Positions 1 to 5,370 of a stretch of DNA of 7,891 bases are shown piece after piece. The stretch is from an archaeon (GTDB taxonomy: Archaea; Methanobacteriota; Methanobacteria; Methanobacteriales; Methanobacteriaceae), in the NCBI GenBank assembly GCA_024409165.1, contig JAKSUE010000057.1, positions 1 to 7,891 on the forward strand. Reading direction: 5' to 3'. The notes beneath the pieces were generated by a model. The model was given only the letters and a program-made list of their open reading frames with translations. It made no database searches and was not told the DNA's origin. The stretch's first letter is position 1. Each line of letters begins with the position of its first letter. The position numbers were made by a program, and so were the translations under genes.

Positions 1-1137
1 GGAGATTACTTTAAAGTTAAAGTCACAGATAATAAAGGTAAAATTATGGTTGGTGTTAAACTCAAACTTAAAGTTTACACAGGATCTAAATATAAAACAG
101 TTACAGTAACCACAGGTACAGATGGTTATGCAAAATACCATGCATCAACTCTTAGTATAGCAAAACACAAGGTTATTGTAAGTAGTGCTGAATCTACTAA
201 ATATGTTTCTACAAAATCAAAAACCAATTACATAACTGTCAGTAAAGGTAAAACCACAGTTGTTGCACCAAAAGTAACAAATAAATGTGGATTAAACCAA
301 TACTTTAAAATTAATGTGACAAGAACCATAAAGAAAACTCCAATTAATGCAATAGCACTCACTGTTAAAGTTTATAAAGGATCTAAACTTGTAAAAACCT
401 ACTCTGTAAAAACAGCATCTAATGGTATTGCATCTATAAATACTAAAGATCTTGCTGCTGGAACATACAATGTACGTATCAGTTCCTCAAATAAATATTA
501 CACAGTAAGTAAATCTATAACTGCGGCAATTGTAATGCAGAAACAAAAAGTAGCTGTCACAGCAAAAAACACAACTAATATTTATGGAAAAAGCCAATAC
601 TTCACCATCACAGCAACTAAAGTTGATGGTGGTAAAGTAATAAGTGGATTAGCACTTACAGTCAAACTCTATAAAAATGGTAAATATGTAAAAAAATATT
701 CCTTAAAAACCAATAAAAATGGTGCAGTTTCATTCAATACAAAAGCACTTACTACAGGTACTTACACTATTAAAGTCGCATCTGCAAATAGTAAATACAC
801 AGTAAGCAGTGCAAATATTGGTAAACTCATTATGACTAAATATAAAACCAATATTATAGCACCAAATGTAACCAATACCTACAAAAAATCCCAATACTTT
901 AAAATAAATGTCACAAACAAAGACACAGAAAAAGCAATCAGTGGTCTCTCCATTGTTGTTAAAGTATATAAAGGATCTAAACTTATAAAAACCTACACTA
1001 CAAGCACAAACACAGCAGGTTCTGCATCAATCAACACAAAAGACTTAGCAAAAGGAACTTATAAAGTAGCTATATCTACTAAAAATGTTTCTTATACTGT
1101 AAGTAAAACAATTGCTGATGCTATCAAAATCAAATAA
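1..1137 (+). CDS. Adhesin-like surface protein, C-terminal part (5' end outside window)
   Basis: The frame is open from base 1, so the gene begins upstream; the ATG at 46 is an internal methionine inside a repeat. The visible 378 residues are three full Ig-like beta repeats (codons starting at about 250, 547 and 844, period 99 residues) plus most of a fourth at the left. Each repeat has a Q/D-YF-K-I-N-V-T strand, then a V-K-V-Y-K-G-S-K strand, a T-x-x-x-G-x-A-S-I-N-T-K-D/A-L turn, and G-T-Y-x-V-x-I-S followed by Y-T-V-S-K. Lys, Thr, Ser and Val dominate. This is the style of the large adhesin-like proteins of Methanobacteriaceae, which are exported and face outward, probably for contact with partners or host. 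The protein stops at the end of a repeat (A-I-K-I-K), with no C-terminal membrane helix, so its anchoring must lie upstream or be non-covalent. Exact ligand unknown. Confidence 0.88.
   Translation, partial: GDYFKVKVTDNKGKIMVGVKLKLKVYTGSKYKTVTVTTGTDGYAKYHASTLSIAKHKVIVSSAESTKYVSTKSKTNYITVSKGKTTVVAPKVTNKCGLNQYFKINVTRTIKKTPINAIALTVKVYKGSKLVKTYSVKTASNGIASINTKDLAAGTYNVRISSSNKYYTVSKSITAAIVMQKQKVAVTAKNTTNIYGKSQYFTITATKVDGGKVISGLALTVKLYKNGKYVKKYSLKTNKNGAVSFNTKALTTGTYTIKVASANSKYTVSSANIGKLIMTKYKTNIIAPNVTNTYKKSQYFKINVTNKDTEKAISGLSIVVKVYKGSKLIKTYTTSTNTAGSASINTKDLAKGTYKVAISTKNVSYTVSKTIADAIKIK
250..1134 (+). repeat. Three tandem 99-codon Ig-like repeat units
   Basis: Units start at about 250, 547 and 844, each opening with Lys followed by a short strand and then T-N at the same offset. 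The QYF triplet falls exactly 99 residues apart in all three. A fourth, partial unit covers 1-249 and is one residue shorter at its YF motif. The units are diverged at DNA level, so recent recombination between them is not evident here. Confidence 0.85.
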
Positions 1138-1139
1138 TT

Positions 1140-1169
1140 AAGAAGTTTTTACTTCTTTTTTATTTTTTT
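1140..1169 (+). terminator. Terminator of the adhesin gene
   Basis: A perfect 7-bp stem AAGAAGT / ACTTCTT (1140-1146 with 1151-1157, loop TTTT) starts two bases after the stop codon and runs into a long T tract. Archaeal termination relies mainly on the T tract, which fits. Confidence 0.7.
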
Positions 1170-1217
1170 AATTTAATTCACTTTTTTTATTCTTTTTTAA
1201 TTTAATTCACTTTTTTT
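1164..1217 (+). repeat. Two 25-nt direct repeats in T-rich DNA
   Basis: The same 25 bases (six T, AA, TTTAATTCAC, seven T) occur at 1164-1188 and 1193-1217, separated by 4 bases. They may simply give two successive termination T tracts after the adhesin gene, or reflect slippage. Confidence 0.7.
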
Positions 1218-1295
1218 TAACTTTTTTATTCATTTCATTTTATATTATTCTAATTTTTTCTATTTTTCTTATAATATTGAAGTCATATTGGAATT

Positions 1296-1418
1296 TTGTT
1301 GTAAGTTTGTAAAATTGTTTTTAATTTAGAGTTTTATAATTACTTTAAATTATTGTTACTCTTTTAAAAAATTGTTATTTGTTTAAAAAATTGTTGTCAG
1401 TTTGTAAAATCGATTTTA
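1296..1418 (+). repeat. Diverged direct repeats upstream of the 1480-1830 unit
   Basis: Bases 1296-1323 and 1391-1418 match at 25 of 28 positions (core AGTTTGTAAAAT). The second copy overlaps a smaller tandem repeat, TTTAAAAAATTGTT at 1363-1376 and 1382-1395 (period 19). They lie directly upstream of the TATA box at 1453 and could be regulatory sites. Degenerate AT-rich duplication is the alternative. Confidence 0.55.
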
Positions 1419-1452
1419 AGCTTTGAATTAATCTCTATTTTTTAGAAAAGTT

Positions 1453-1460
1453 TTTATAAA
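1453..1460 (+). promoter_or_regulatory. TATA box for the small-peptide RNA
   Basis: TTTATAAA follows a purine-rich AGAAAAG, acceptable as a BRE. Initiation about 25 bases downstream would fall near 1478-1482, which is exactly where the left arm of the long-range helix (1481-1500) begins. That coincidence supports the assignment. A second candidate, TTTATAATTT near 1515, would start inside the structure and is judged less likely. Confidence 0.5.
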
Positions 1461-1580
1461 AGTAATTTTAAAAATAGTTTTAGGTGATTGCCTGAATATA
1501 AGTATCTCTTGGATTTTATAATTTTTATGGGATATGATATACTTTGAATCCCGAGTTATTGAAATTAGGGAGGTAATATT

Positions 1581-1658
1581 ATGAATTATTTGTTATTATT
1601 AGCAATTTACCATATTTTAATTGCATTTTTGCTAGTTGTAATTAATTTTTTAAGGTAA
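1581..1658 (+). CDS. 25-residue hydrophobic membrane peptide
   Basis: The ATG is preceded by a strong Shine-Dalgarno, GGGAGGT at 1568-1574, six bases before the start. The peptide begins M-N-Y and is almost entirely Leu, Ile, Val, Phe and Ala through residue 23, ending with a single Arg; this is one transmembrane helix and nothing else. Too short for standard gene callers. It sits within the helix-closed candidate RNA at 1481-1830. Short hydrophobic peptides of this kind act elsewhere as type I toxins or as small regulators of membrane proteins; neither role can be assigned here. The SD strength and spacing make translation likely. Confidence 0.6.
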   Translation: MNYLLLLAIYHILIAFLLVVINFLR

Positions 1659-1762
1659 TATTCTAATATATTCCTGCCAGTTAGGTAATCACCTATTGTT
1701 TATATTGTCTAATGTTAAATATAAATATTATGAAAATAATAATTATAATTAAGTATATCATG

Positions 1763-1786
1763 TTGAATAAAATGTTATTTATTCAA
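1763..1786 (+). other. 9-bp hairpin after the small ORF
   Basis: TTGAATAAA (1763-1771) and TTTATTCAA (1778-1786) form a perfect stem with a 6-base loop. It has no T tract, so it is not itself a terminator. It may protect the 3' end or be part of the RNA fold. Confidence 0.5.
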
Positions 1787-1797
1787 TAAATCCCATG

Positions 1798-1835
1798 AAA
1801 GAGAGTATTAGTTTTAATACTCTCTTTTTTATTTT
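1798..1835 (+). terminator. Strong hairpin terminator of the small-peptide RNA
   Basis: AAAGAGAGTATTA (1798-1810) and TAATACTCTCTTT (1815-1827) make a perfect 13-bp stem with loop GTTT, followed by T-rich sequence. It is the longest stem in the window and marks the end of the unit that starts near 1480. Confidence 0.8.
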
Positions 1836-2050
1836 TAATGCTCTTTTTTATTTTTATTTTTATCTAATTTACATTATCTATTGTTACAAATAGATGTGCT
1901 ATTTAAACTTATTCATGTTTTTAATATACTTTGTTTATTTTAATTAAATGATTAATATTTTGATAAGTTGTAATAAAAAATAGTATTTTAATTAATCATT
2001 ATTTTAATTATTTTATATTTAATTTTGTAGTAAAAAATAGAAAAAAAGTA
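1836..2050. other. Gene-free AT-rich spacer
   Basis: No ORF with a ribosome binding site was found on either strand. A perfect 10-bp inverted repeat, AATGATTAAT / ATTAATCATT (1947-1956 with 1991-2000, 34-base spacer), is present but could be chance in such AT-rich DNA. Confidence 0.5.
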
Positions 2051-2073
2051 AAGAAATAATAAAATTATTTCTT
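2027..2073 (-). terminator. Terminator of the zinc-ribbon gene
   Basis: On the minus strand a perfect 10-bp stem (arms 2064-2073 and 2051-2060, 3-base loop) begins five bases after the stop codon. It is followed by TACTTTTTTTC and further T runs (complement of 2027-2050). Confidence 0.7.
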
Positions 2074-2078
2074 ATTGT

Positions 2079-2618
2079 TTATGGATAAGTAAGTAAATTA
2101 TTTAAATCTGCAGAATTATTAATTCCGCTCATATTCTGCATAGAAGTTAAATTCATTGGTGTGAGTAACATATGATAATCCATTGCACCAGTCCAAATTA
2201 GAATTCCCATAAATATTAACCAGAATATTAAAATTGCAAGTTGAATCTTTCCATGTTTTTTAGCATTTGGATCTTCACGAGTAATAAGATAAATAGCTAT
2301 TATAAAACCAATTAATCCACCCATGATTGAAAAGAAATACCCAAGAATAATAGCTAATGTATGTTTTCTTTTTTTAGGAATTGTATCAAATTGATTAAAC
2401 TGATTAAATTGATCTTGATTTTCTTGATTTAATGAATTATTTTGGTTTTCTGTATTTTTTAATTTTTCTTCTGTTTCATTAAAGTTTTCACGTGTAAATA
2501 TCTTTGGAAGTTCAATATCTTCTTCTTTATAATCCTCAAAGATAGTTCCACAGTATATACAGAAATAAGTAGTTCCATCATTAATCTTTCCACATTTAGG
2601 ACATCTTACTGGATTCAT
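2079..2618 (-). CDS. Zinc-ribbon protein with two membrane segments
   Basis: A 179-residue protein. The N-terminus is a zinc ribbon with Cys6-x2-Cys9 and Cys20-x2-Cys23. Residues about 30-80 are an acidic, then Asn/Gln-rich linker containing a short F-N-Q repeat. Two hydrophobic helices span about 87-112 and 124-146, joined by a hydrophilic turn (T-R-E-D-P-N-A-K-K-H-G-K) rich in charge. An Asn/Met/Ser-rich tail follows. Small zinc-ribbon membrane proteins of this plan are common in Methanobacteriaceae and remain functionally uncharacterised; the ribbon probably faces the cytoplasm. The start has only a weak SD (GTGAT just upstream) but puts the first CxxC at residue 6, which is typical. It is transcribed alone, with its own terminator. 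Confidence 0.88.
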   Translation of the reverse strand: MNPVRCPKCGKINDGTTYFCIYCGTIFEDYKEEDIELPKIFTRENFNETEEKLKNTENQNNSLNQENQDQFNQFNQFDTIPKKRKHTLAIILGYFFSIMGGLIGFIIAIYLITREDPNAKKHGKIQLAILIFWLIFMGILIWTGAMDYHMLLTPMNLTSMQNMSGINNSADLNNLLTYP

Positions 2619-2776
2619 TTTATCACTGTTTTTTATTTTTATTTATATTATTTATTTTATTTATTTTAATTTAATTTATTTTTAATATGTTAATTGTATT
2701 ATTTTTTATTTTTTATTTAACTTAAATATTATTGACTTAATTAATTTTAAATAAAAAGAAGATTATATTATTATAT

Positions 2777-2787
2777 GGAGGTAAATT
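2777..2787 (+). promoter_or_regulatory. Ribosome binding site of the 27-codon ORF
   Basis: GGAGGT at 2777-2782 lies five bases before the ATG at 2788. A TTTAAATA at about 2746 is a possible TATA box, which would give a very short leader. Confidence 0.6.
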
Positions 2788-2871
2788 ATGAGTATTTTTG
2801 AACTTATTTTAGCTTGTTGTTATGGTATATTCCTTATTTTAGGGATTTCTGTTTTAATTGCTTTATTTTAG
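2788..2871 (+). CDS. 27-residue hydrophobic membrane peptide
   Basis: An ATG with a near-consensus SD opens a 27-codon frame ending in TAG. The peptide starts M-S-I-F-E and then is a single hydrophobic helix (Leu, Ile, Phe, Val, Ala, Gly) with adjacent cysteines at residues 10-11 and no basic residue. It has no obvious sequence similarity to the 25-residue peptide at 1581-1658 beyond size and hydrophobicity, but shares the strong SD. It lies upstream of the VWA gene, which however has its own TATA box at 2920, so they need not be co-transcribed. No clear terminator follows it. Function unknown; a membrane micro-protein or toxin-like peptide are possibilities. Confidence 0.55.
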   Translation: MSIFELILACCYGIFLILGISVLIALF

Positions 2872-2890
2872 TGGATTTATTCATTTAATT

Positions 2891-2912
2891 GTTTACTAGT
2901 AAACTATTATTT
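2891..2912 (+). promoter_or_regulatory. Palindromic operator-like element, copy 1 (VWA gene)
   Basis: It contains the perfect 14-base palindrome GTTTACTAGTAAAC (2891-2904) followed by TATTATTT. The same 22 bases recur at 6923-6944 with three A/G changes (19 of 22 identical). Copy 1 ends about 8-14 bases before the TATA box at 2920. Position and symmetry suggest a dimeric DNA-binding regulator; which one is unknown. Confidence 0.6.
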
Positions 2913-2919
2913 CCCTACC

Positions 2920-2927
2920 TTTAAATA
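2920..2927 (+). promoter_or_regulatory. TATA box of the VWA gene
   Basis: TTTAAATA lies 55 bases before the start codon. Initiation near 2945-2950 leaves a leader of roughly 27 bases that includes the SD GGGAGGA at 2960-2966. Confidence 0.65.
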
Positions 2928-2974
2928 CTACTCTTTAGTAATAAGTATTAGAAATTAAAGGGAGGATTAAAAAA

Positions 2975-3628
2975 ATGGATAAAAATTTAAGTGAACTTGT
3001 ATTTATTTTAGATATGAGTGGTTCAATGTATAAATTAACAAATGATACAATTGGTGGTTATAATTCTTTGTTAAAAGAACAAAGGGCACAAAAGGGTGAA
3101 GCAAATATTACTACTGTATTATTTGATGATAGATACATTATGTTACATGATGGGGTAGATATTAAAGATGTTGAAGATATAACTGAAAAAGAATACCAAC
3201 CTTGTGGTGTGACTGCTATGTTAGATGCTGTTGGTAAAACTATATCTAAAATTGATCAAAAAATTGCATCTTTACCTGAAGAAAAAAGACCTGGAAATGT
3301 TATTGTAACAATTATAACAGACGGTTATGAAAATGCAAGTCAAGAATATGACTGGGAATCTGTACAATCTATGATTAAAGACCATAGAGAAAAGAATGAT
3401 TGGATTTTTACTTTCATTGGAGCTAATATTGATACTCAAGAAATTAGTGATAGAATGGGTATTGATAAAAAATTAGCAAAATCATATACTCATAATGCAA
3501 GAGGTACAGACTCTGTATACAGATCAGTATCTCATTCTGTTAGTTATTCAAGAGATGTAATGTCTGAGGATGTCTCTTGTGTAGAAAGAAATGAAAAAAT
3601 AGCAGAATTTTTAGATGATATTGAATAG
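2975..3628 (+). CDS. VWA-domain protein with intact MIDAS
   Basis: A 217-residue cytoplasmic protein consisting of one von Willebrand factor A domain; there is no signal peptide or membrane helix. The metal-ion-dependent adhesion site is complete: D13-x-S15-x-S17 in strand 1 (F-I-L-D-M-S-G-S-M), Thr80 in C-G-V-T-A-M-L-D-A, and Asp116 in I-I-T-D-G-Y-E-N. It should bind Mg2+ or Mn2+ and a protein partner through an acidic ligand. The pattern D-T-I-G-G-Y-N-S-L-L, the F-D-D motif, P-E-E-K-R-P and F-I-G-A-N-I-D matches a family of stand-alone VWA proteins found widely in bacteria and phages, whose role is not established. SD GGGAGGA sits eight bases before the ATG. Promoter and palindromic element are immediately upstream. 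Family assignment is firm, function is not; lateral transfer from bacteria is possible. Confidence 0.92.
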   Translation: MDKNLSELVFILDMSGSMYKLTNDTIGGYNSLLKEQRAQKGEANITTVLFDDRYIMLHDGVDIKDVEDITEKEYQPCGVTAMLDAVGKTISKIDQKIASLPEEKRPGNVIVTIITDGYENASQEYDWESVQSMIKDHREKNDWIFTFIGANIDTQEISDRMGIDKKLAKSYTHNARGTDSVYRSVSHSVSYSRDVMSEDVSCVERNEKIAEFLDDIE

Positions 3629-3658
3629 ATATTATTTCTATCATTATATTAATTATTT

Positions 3659-3704
3659 GAAATGTTTATCATTTCTTTATTATATTTTTATTAAATTTTT
3701 TTTT
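3659..3704 (+). terminator. Terminator of the VWA gene
   Basis: A 6-bp stem GAAATG / CATTTC (3659-3664 with 3670-3675) is followed by T-rich sequence with a nine-T run. The T-rich block 3672-3701 is imperfectly repeated at 3706-3737. Confidence 0.6.
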
Positions 3705-3763
3705 ATTTCTTTATATTAAATTTTCATTAAATTTTTTATAATTTTCATATTTTTTTCAACACC

Positions 3764-3771
3764 TTTATATA
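3764..3771 (+). promoter_or_regulatory. TATA box of the 3921-4265 gene
   Basis: TTTATATA is a consensus archaeal TATA box. Initiation near 3795 would leave a leader of about 125 bases, unusually long for such a compact organism. Confidence 0.7.
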
Positions 3772-3797
3772 GCATAGTTTTTAATTTAATATTACTT

Positions 3798-3870
3798 GGG
3801 AGGACTTTTTTTAGACATATATCCTATTTTGTGTTCAATTTTCCAGTTACTGTGTTACTGCTGAATTGAA
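3798..3870 (+). promoter_or_regulatory. Structured leader with an orphan SD
   Basis: GGGAGGA at 3798-3804 is a perfect ribosome binding site with no ATG, GTG or TTG at usable distance. Its AGGA can pair with TCCT at 3822-3825. A hairpin follows: TTCAATT / AATTGAA (3834-3840 with 3864-3870), a 3x3 internal loop, then CAGT / ACTG (3844-3847 with 3857-3860). It may be a regulatory leader or the remnant of another small SD-led ORF. Confidence 0.4.
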
Positions 3871-3920
3871 TAAGACTGTAGATTTTATTTTTTATCTTTT
3901 TATAAAAGGAGATGATTTAT

Positions 3921-4265
3921 ATGGAAAAACCAATAAAATATAGAGATTTTATAGATTATCAAATAAGTAGGTATCCAAGAGTGGAAGATGTCGAATTAAA
4001 AGGCGATTATATTAAAATTTGGAGATCTGGTGCACTTGTTTTCACATCTGATGATGAAGGATGGACCTTTTATGCTACTTGGGATGATTGTTACTGGGAT
4101 ATTTGTGAAATATTAGATAATCTTTCTGAAGATAAAGAAATCTATGATGCATTCACTGTTGAAAGAACTGACTTGTATCATAATCCTGAAATTTTAAAAG
4201 CTGTATCTAAAGAAGTTCATGAATTTATGATGAACTTATTTGATAGAGTAAAAAATTCAAGATAA
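3921..4265 (+). CDS. Acidic 114-residue protein of unknown function
   Basis: I place the start at the ATG at 3921, not at 3912: the sequence AAAGGAGATGAT at 3905-3916 matches the archaeal SD (GGAGGTGAT) and overlaps the upstream ATG, giving the later one normal spacing. The protein is soluble and acidic. Its middle is a beta-rich section (D-Y-I-K-I-W-R-S-G-A-L-V-F-T-S-D-D-E-G-W) rich in Trp, followed by helices including D-I-C-E-I-L-D-N-L and a C-terminal helix. No signal peptide, no membrane segment, no motif I recognise. It is a single-gene unit with its own TATA box and terminator, convergent with the HEPN-fusion gene. A small immunity-like or adaptor protein is conceivable, but there is no evidence for it. 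Confidence 0.82.
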   Translation: MEKPIKYRDFIDYQISRYPRVEDVELKGDYIKIWRSGALVFTSDDEGWTFYATWDDCYWDICEILDNLSEDKEIYDAFTVERTDLYHNPEILKAVSKEVHEFMMNLFDRVKNSR

Positions 4266-4300
4266 GTAAAATATAATTTATTTTACTTTTTTTAAATTTT
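4264..4300 (+). terminator. Terminator between convergent genes
   Basis: A perfect 10-bp stem AAGTAAAATA / TATTTTACTT (4264-4273 with 4279-4288, 5-base loop) overlaps the stop codon of the plus-strand gene and is followed by T runs. Its minus-strand reading has no immediate T tract, so it serves mainly the plus-strand gene. Confidence 0.7.
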
Positions 4301-4301
4301 T

Positions 4302-5162
4302 TTATTCTTCATAATCCTTGAAGGTTTTATCAAGTATGTATTCGAATATGTCTAATAATTCGTTTGTTGCTTTTGCAAGCATTTTAATGTCTCCAATACT
4401 TGTTTTACCTCTATGGACTATATTACATCTTAGAGTATAATAATAATTTATACAGAATTTTGGATTTTTTATAGTGAATGTTCTTCTTTCTAATGTATCT
4501 GTGTTATATATAGCTCTACGTTTATTTTTAGCATATTTATTTAATGCTTCGCGGAATATTTTTTCTTCTGATAATTTTATACGATTTTTATGTTCACTTT
4601 CTTGATTATATCTTAATTTACAATATCTATCTATAGCAGACCAAAGTAACATGTAGTTCATTTGTAATTCGAAAAATCCTTCTTCCATAAAGAAATCTGT
4701 TGATTTTAAATTTTTTTTAATTACTTGGATTCCTTCATTAAATAAAGGGTCATTTTTTCCATCAAAGTTTATACTATCTATATAATTTTCTATTTCATTA
4801 CTTCCTTTTTCAGGATCTTTTCCGAATAAAACATTAACTGTTTTGTTTTCTATTTCAATTGTACCCCATTCATATAACTTATTTGATATTGTTTGGCATA
4901 TTTGTTCATAGGCTTTTTTATTATTATTAAAGCTTAATATATAACCCATAGTTTCACCATATCTTCTGTCATTATTTAATAATATAGGAATACCATCTCT
5001 ATGTAACATTGAATATTTTATTTTTGTTTGATTTTTTTCAGAAACATAATCTTTTATGTTAGGATATGCTAATTGCCCAGGTTTTAATATTCCATATGCA
5101 AAAAATGCTAAATCTGTGTTTTTAGGCATTTCTAAAGCATTATTCTTTTGATTATCACTCAT
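4302..5162 (-). CDS. AIG2/GGCT-like domain fused to a HEPN-like domain
   Basis: A 286-residue protein. Residues about 18-115 begin F-F-A-Y-G-I-L-K-P-G-Q, the loop typical of the AIG2/gamma-glutamylcyclotransferase fold, and continue with a G-Y-I-L-S-F strand. The usual catalytic L-E-G motif is not visible, so this half may bind but not cyclise a ligand. Residues about 160-286 are helical; Y-Y-T-L-R245-C-N-I-V-H250 matches the R-x4-H motif of HEPN domains, which in many conflict systems are RNases. The start at 5162 is chosen because GGTGAT (5171-5166) precedes it, and because the longer frame to 5270 contains the promoter TATATAAA (5257-5250). It diverges from another AIG2-fold gene. A gated RNase toxin is an inference; a non-catalytic HEPN protein is the alternative. 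Very AT-rich codon use. Confidence 0.72.
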   Translation of the reverse strand: MSDNQKNNALEMPKNTDLAFFAYGILKPGQLAYPNIKDYVSEKNQTKIKYSMLHRDGIPILLNNDRRYGETMGYILSFNNNKKAYEQICQTISNKLYEWGTIEIENKTVNVLFGKDPEKGSNEIENYIDSINFDGKNDPLFNEGIQVIKKNLKSTDFFMEEGFFELQMNYMLLWSAIDRYCKLRYNQESEHKNRIKLSEEKIFREALNKYAKNKRRAIYNTDTLERRTFTIKNPKFCINYYYTLRCNIVHRGKTSIGDIKMLAKATNELLDIFEYILDKTFKDYEE

Positions 5163-5249
5163 AAAATCACCATCTATTTGATTATTTGTTATCATTAATT
5201 TAAATATTTTATTCAATTTTTGTGTAAAAAAGTATGAAAAACCGAAAAG

Positions 5250-5257
5250 TTTATATA
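5250..5257 (-). promoter_or_regulatory. TATA box of the AIG2-HEPN gene
   Basis: On the minus strand TATATAAA lies about 90 bases before the chosen start codon. Initiation near 5226 would be downstream of the ATG at 5270, which rules that ATG out as the main start. Confidence 0.6.
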
Positions 5258-5268
5258 TTACTTGATAC

Positions 5269-5276
5269 ATATATAT
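5269..5276 (+). promoter_or_regulatory. Probable TATA box of the 5371-6807 gene
   Basis: ATATATAT on the plus strand, only 12 bases from the divergent TATA box. Initiation near 5298-5302 would give a leader of about 70 bases. The two promoters are close enough to interfere or to share a regulator. Confidence 0.45.
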
Positions 5277-5311
5277 TATGTTCGAAGAGAAACACCAACT
5301 CTGAGAGCAGG

Positions 5312-5340
5312 CTTAAATGAATTTAAGTCTAACTTTTTTT
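5312..5340 (+). promoter_or_regulatory. Leader hairpin followed by a T run
   Basis: CTTAAA / TTTAAG (5312-5317 with 5322-5327) with loop TGAA is followed after six bases by a T run ending at 5340, all within the predicted leader. It could attenuate transcription, but the stem is short and AT-only apart from its closing pair. Confidence 0.25.
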
Positions 5341-5370
5341 AAAACTAAAAAAACAATGGAGGTCATCACC

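Larger units (their letters stand above)
1481..1830 (+). ncRNA. Candidate structured transcript enclosing a 25-codon ORF
   Basis: Bases 1481-1493 (TAGGTGATTGCCT) pair with 1683-1695 (AGGTAATCACCTA) over 13 positions, with one G-U. The helix continues with 1494-1500 (GAATATA) pairing perfectly to 1667-1673 (TATATTC), leaving only a 9-base bulge (1674-1682) on the 3' side. Twenty pairs thus close a loop containing the SD and small ORF at 1581-1658. Inside are a GGGAT/ATCCC hairpin (1529-1533 with 1548-1552), and after the helix a perfect 9-bp hairpin (1763-1771 with 1778-1786). A TATA box lies 5' and a strong terminator ends at about 1830. No known RNA family was recognised: it lacks the conserved cores of RNase P RNA and SRP RNA. 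The helix is seen; that it forms in an RNA is inference. Confidence 0.5.

Noticed and set aside
46..48. ATG as start of the adhesin gene
   Set aside because: The frame is open to base 1 and codes for repeat sequence upstream (Y-F-K-V-K-V-T), so this Met is internal.
1164..1217. CRISPR-like repeats
   Set aside because: Only two copies, a 4-base spacer and T-rich low complexity; nothing like a CRISPR array.
1138..1580. tRNA or known stable RNA in the AT-rich spacers
   Set aside because: No GC-rich cloverleaf or conserved tRNA loop motif was seen in this or other spacers.
1481..1695. MITE or small transposon bounded by the inverted repeats
   Set aside because: No target-site duplication flanks the arms, the arms are not at clean ends, and a promoter and terminator frame the unit instead.
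2891..2904. Palindrome as terminator of the 27-codon ORF
   Set aside because: No T tract follows, and the nearly identical copy at 6923 is well downstream of another gene's terminator and beside a TATA box, so a DNA site fits better.
3912..3914. ATG at 3912 as start of the 114-residue protein
   Set aside because: It is part of the SD sequence GGAGATGAT that serves the ATG at 3921.
5317..5319. ATG at 5317 as start of the GGCT protein
   Set aside because: No SD; it sits in a leader hairpin, while the ATG at 5371 has a perfect GGAGGT.
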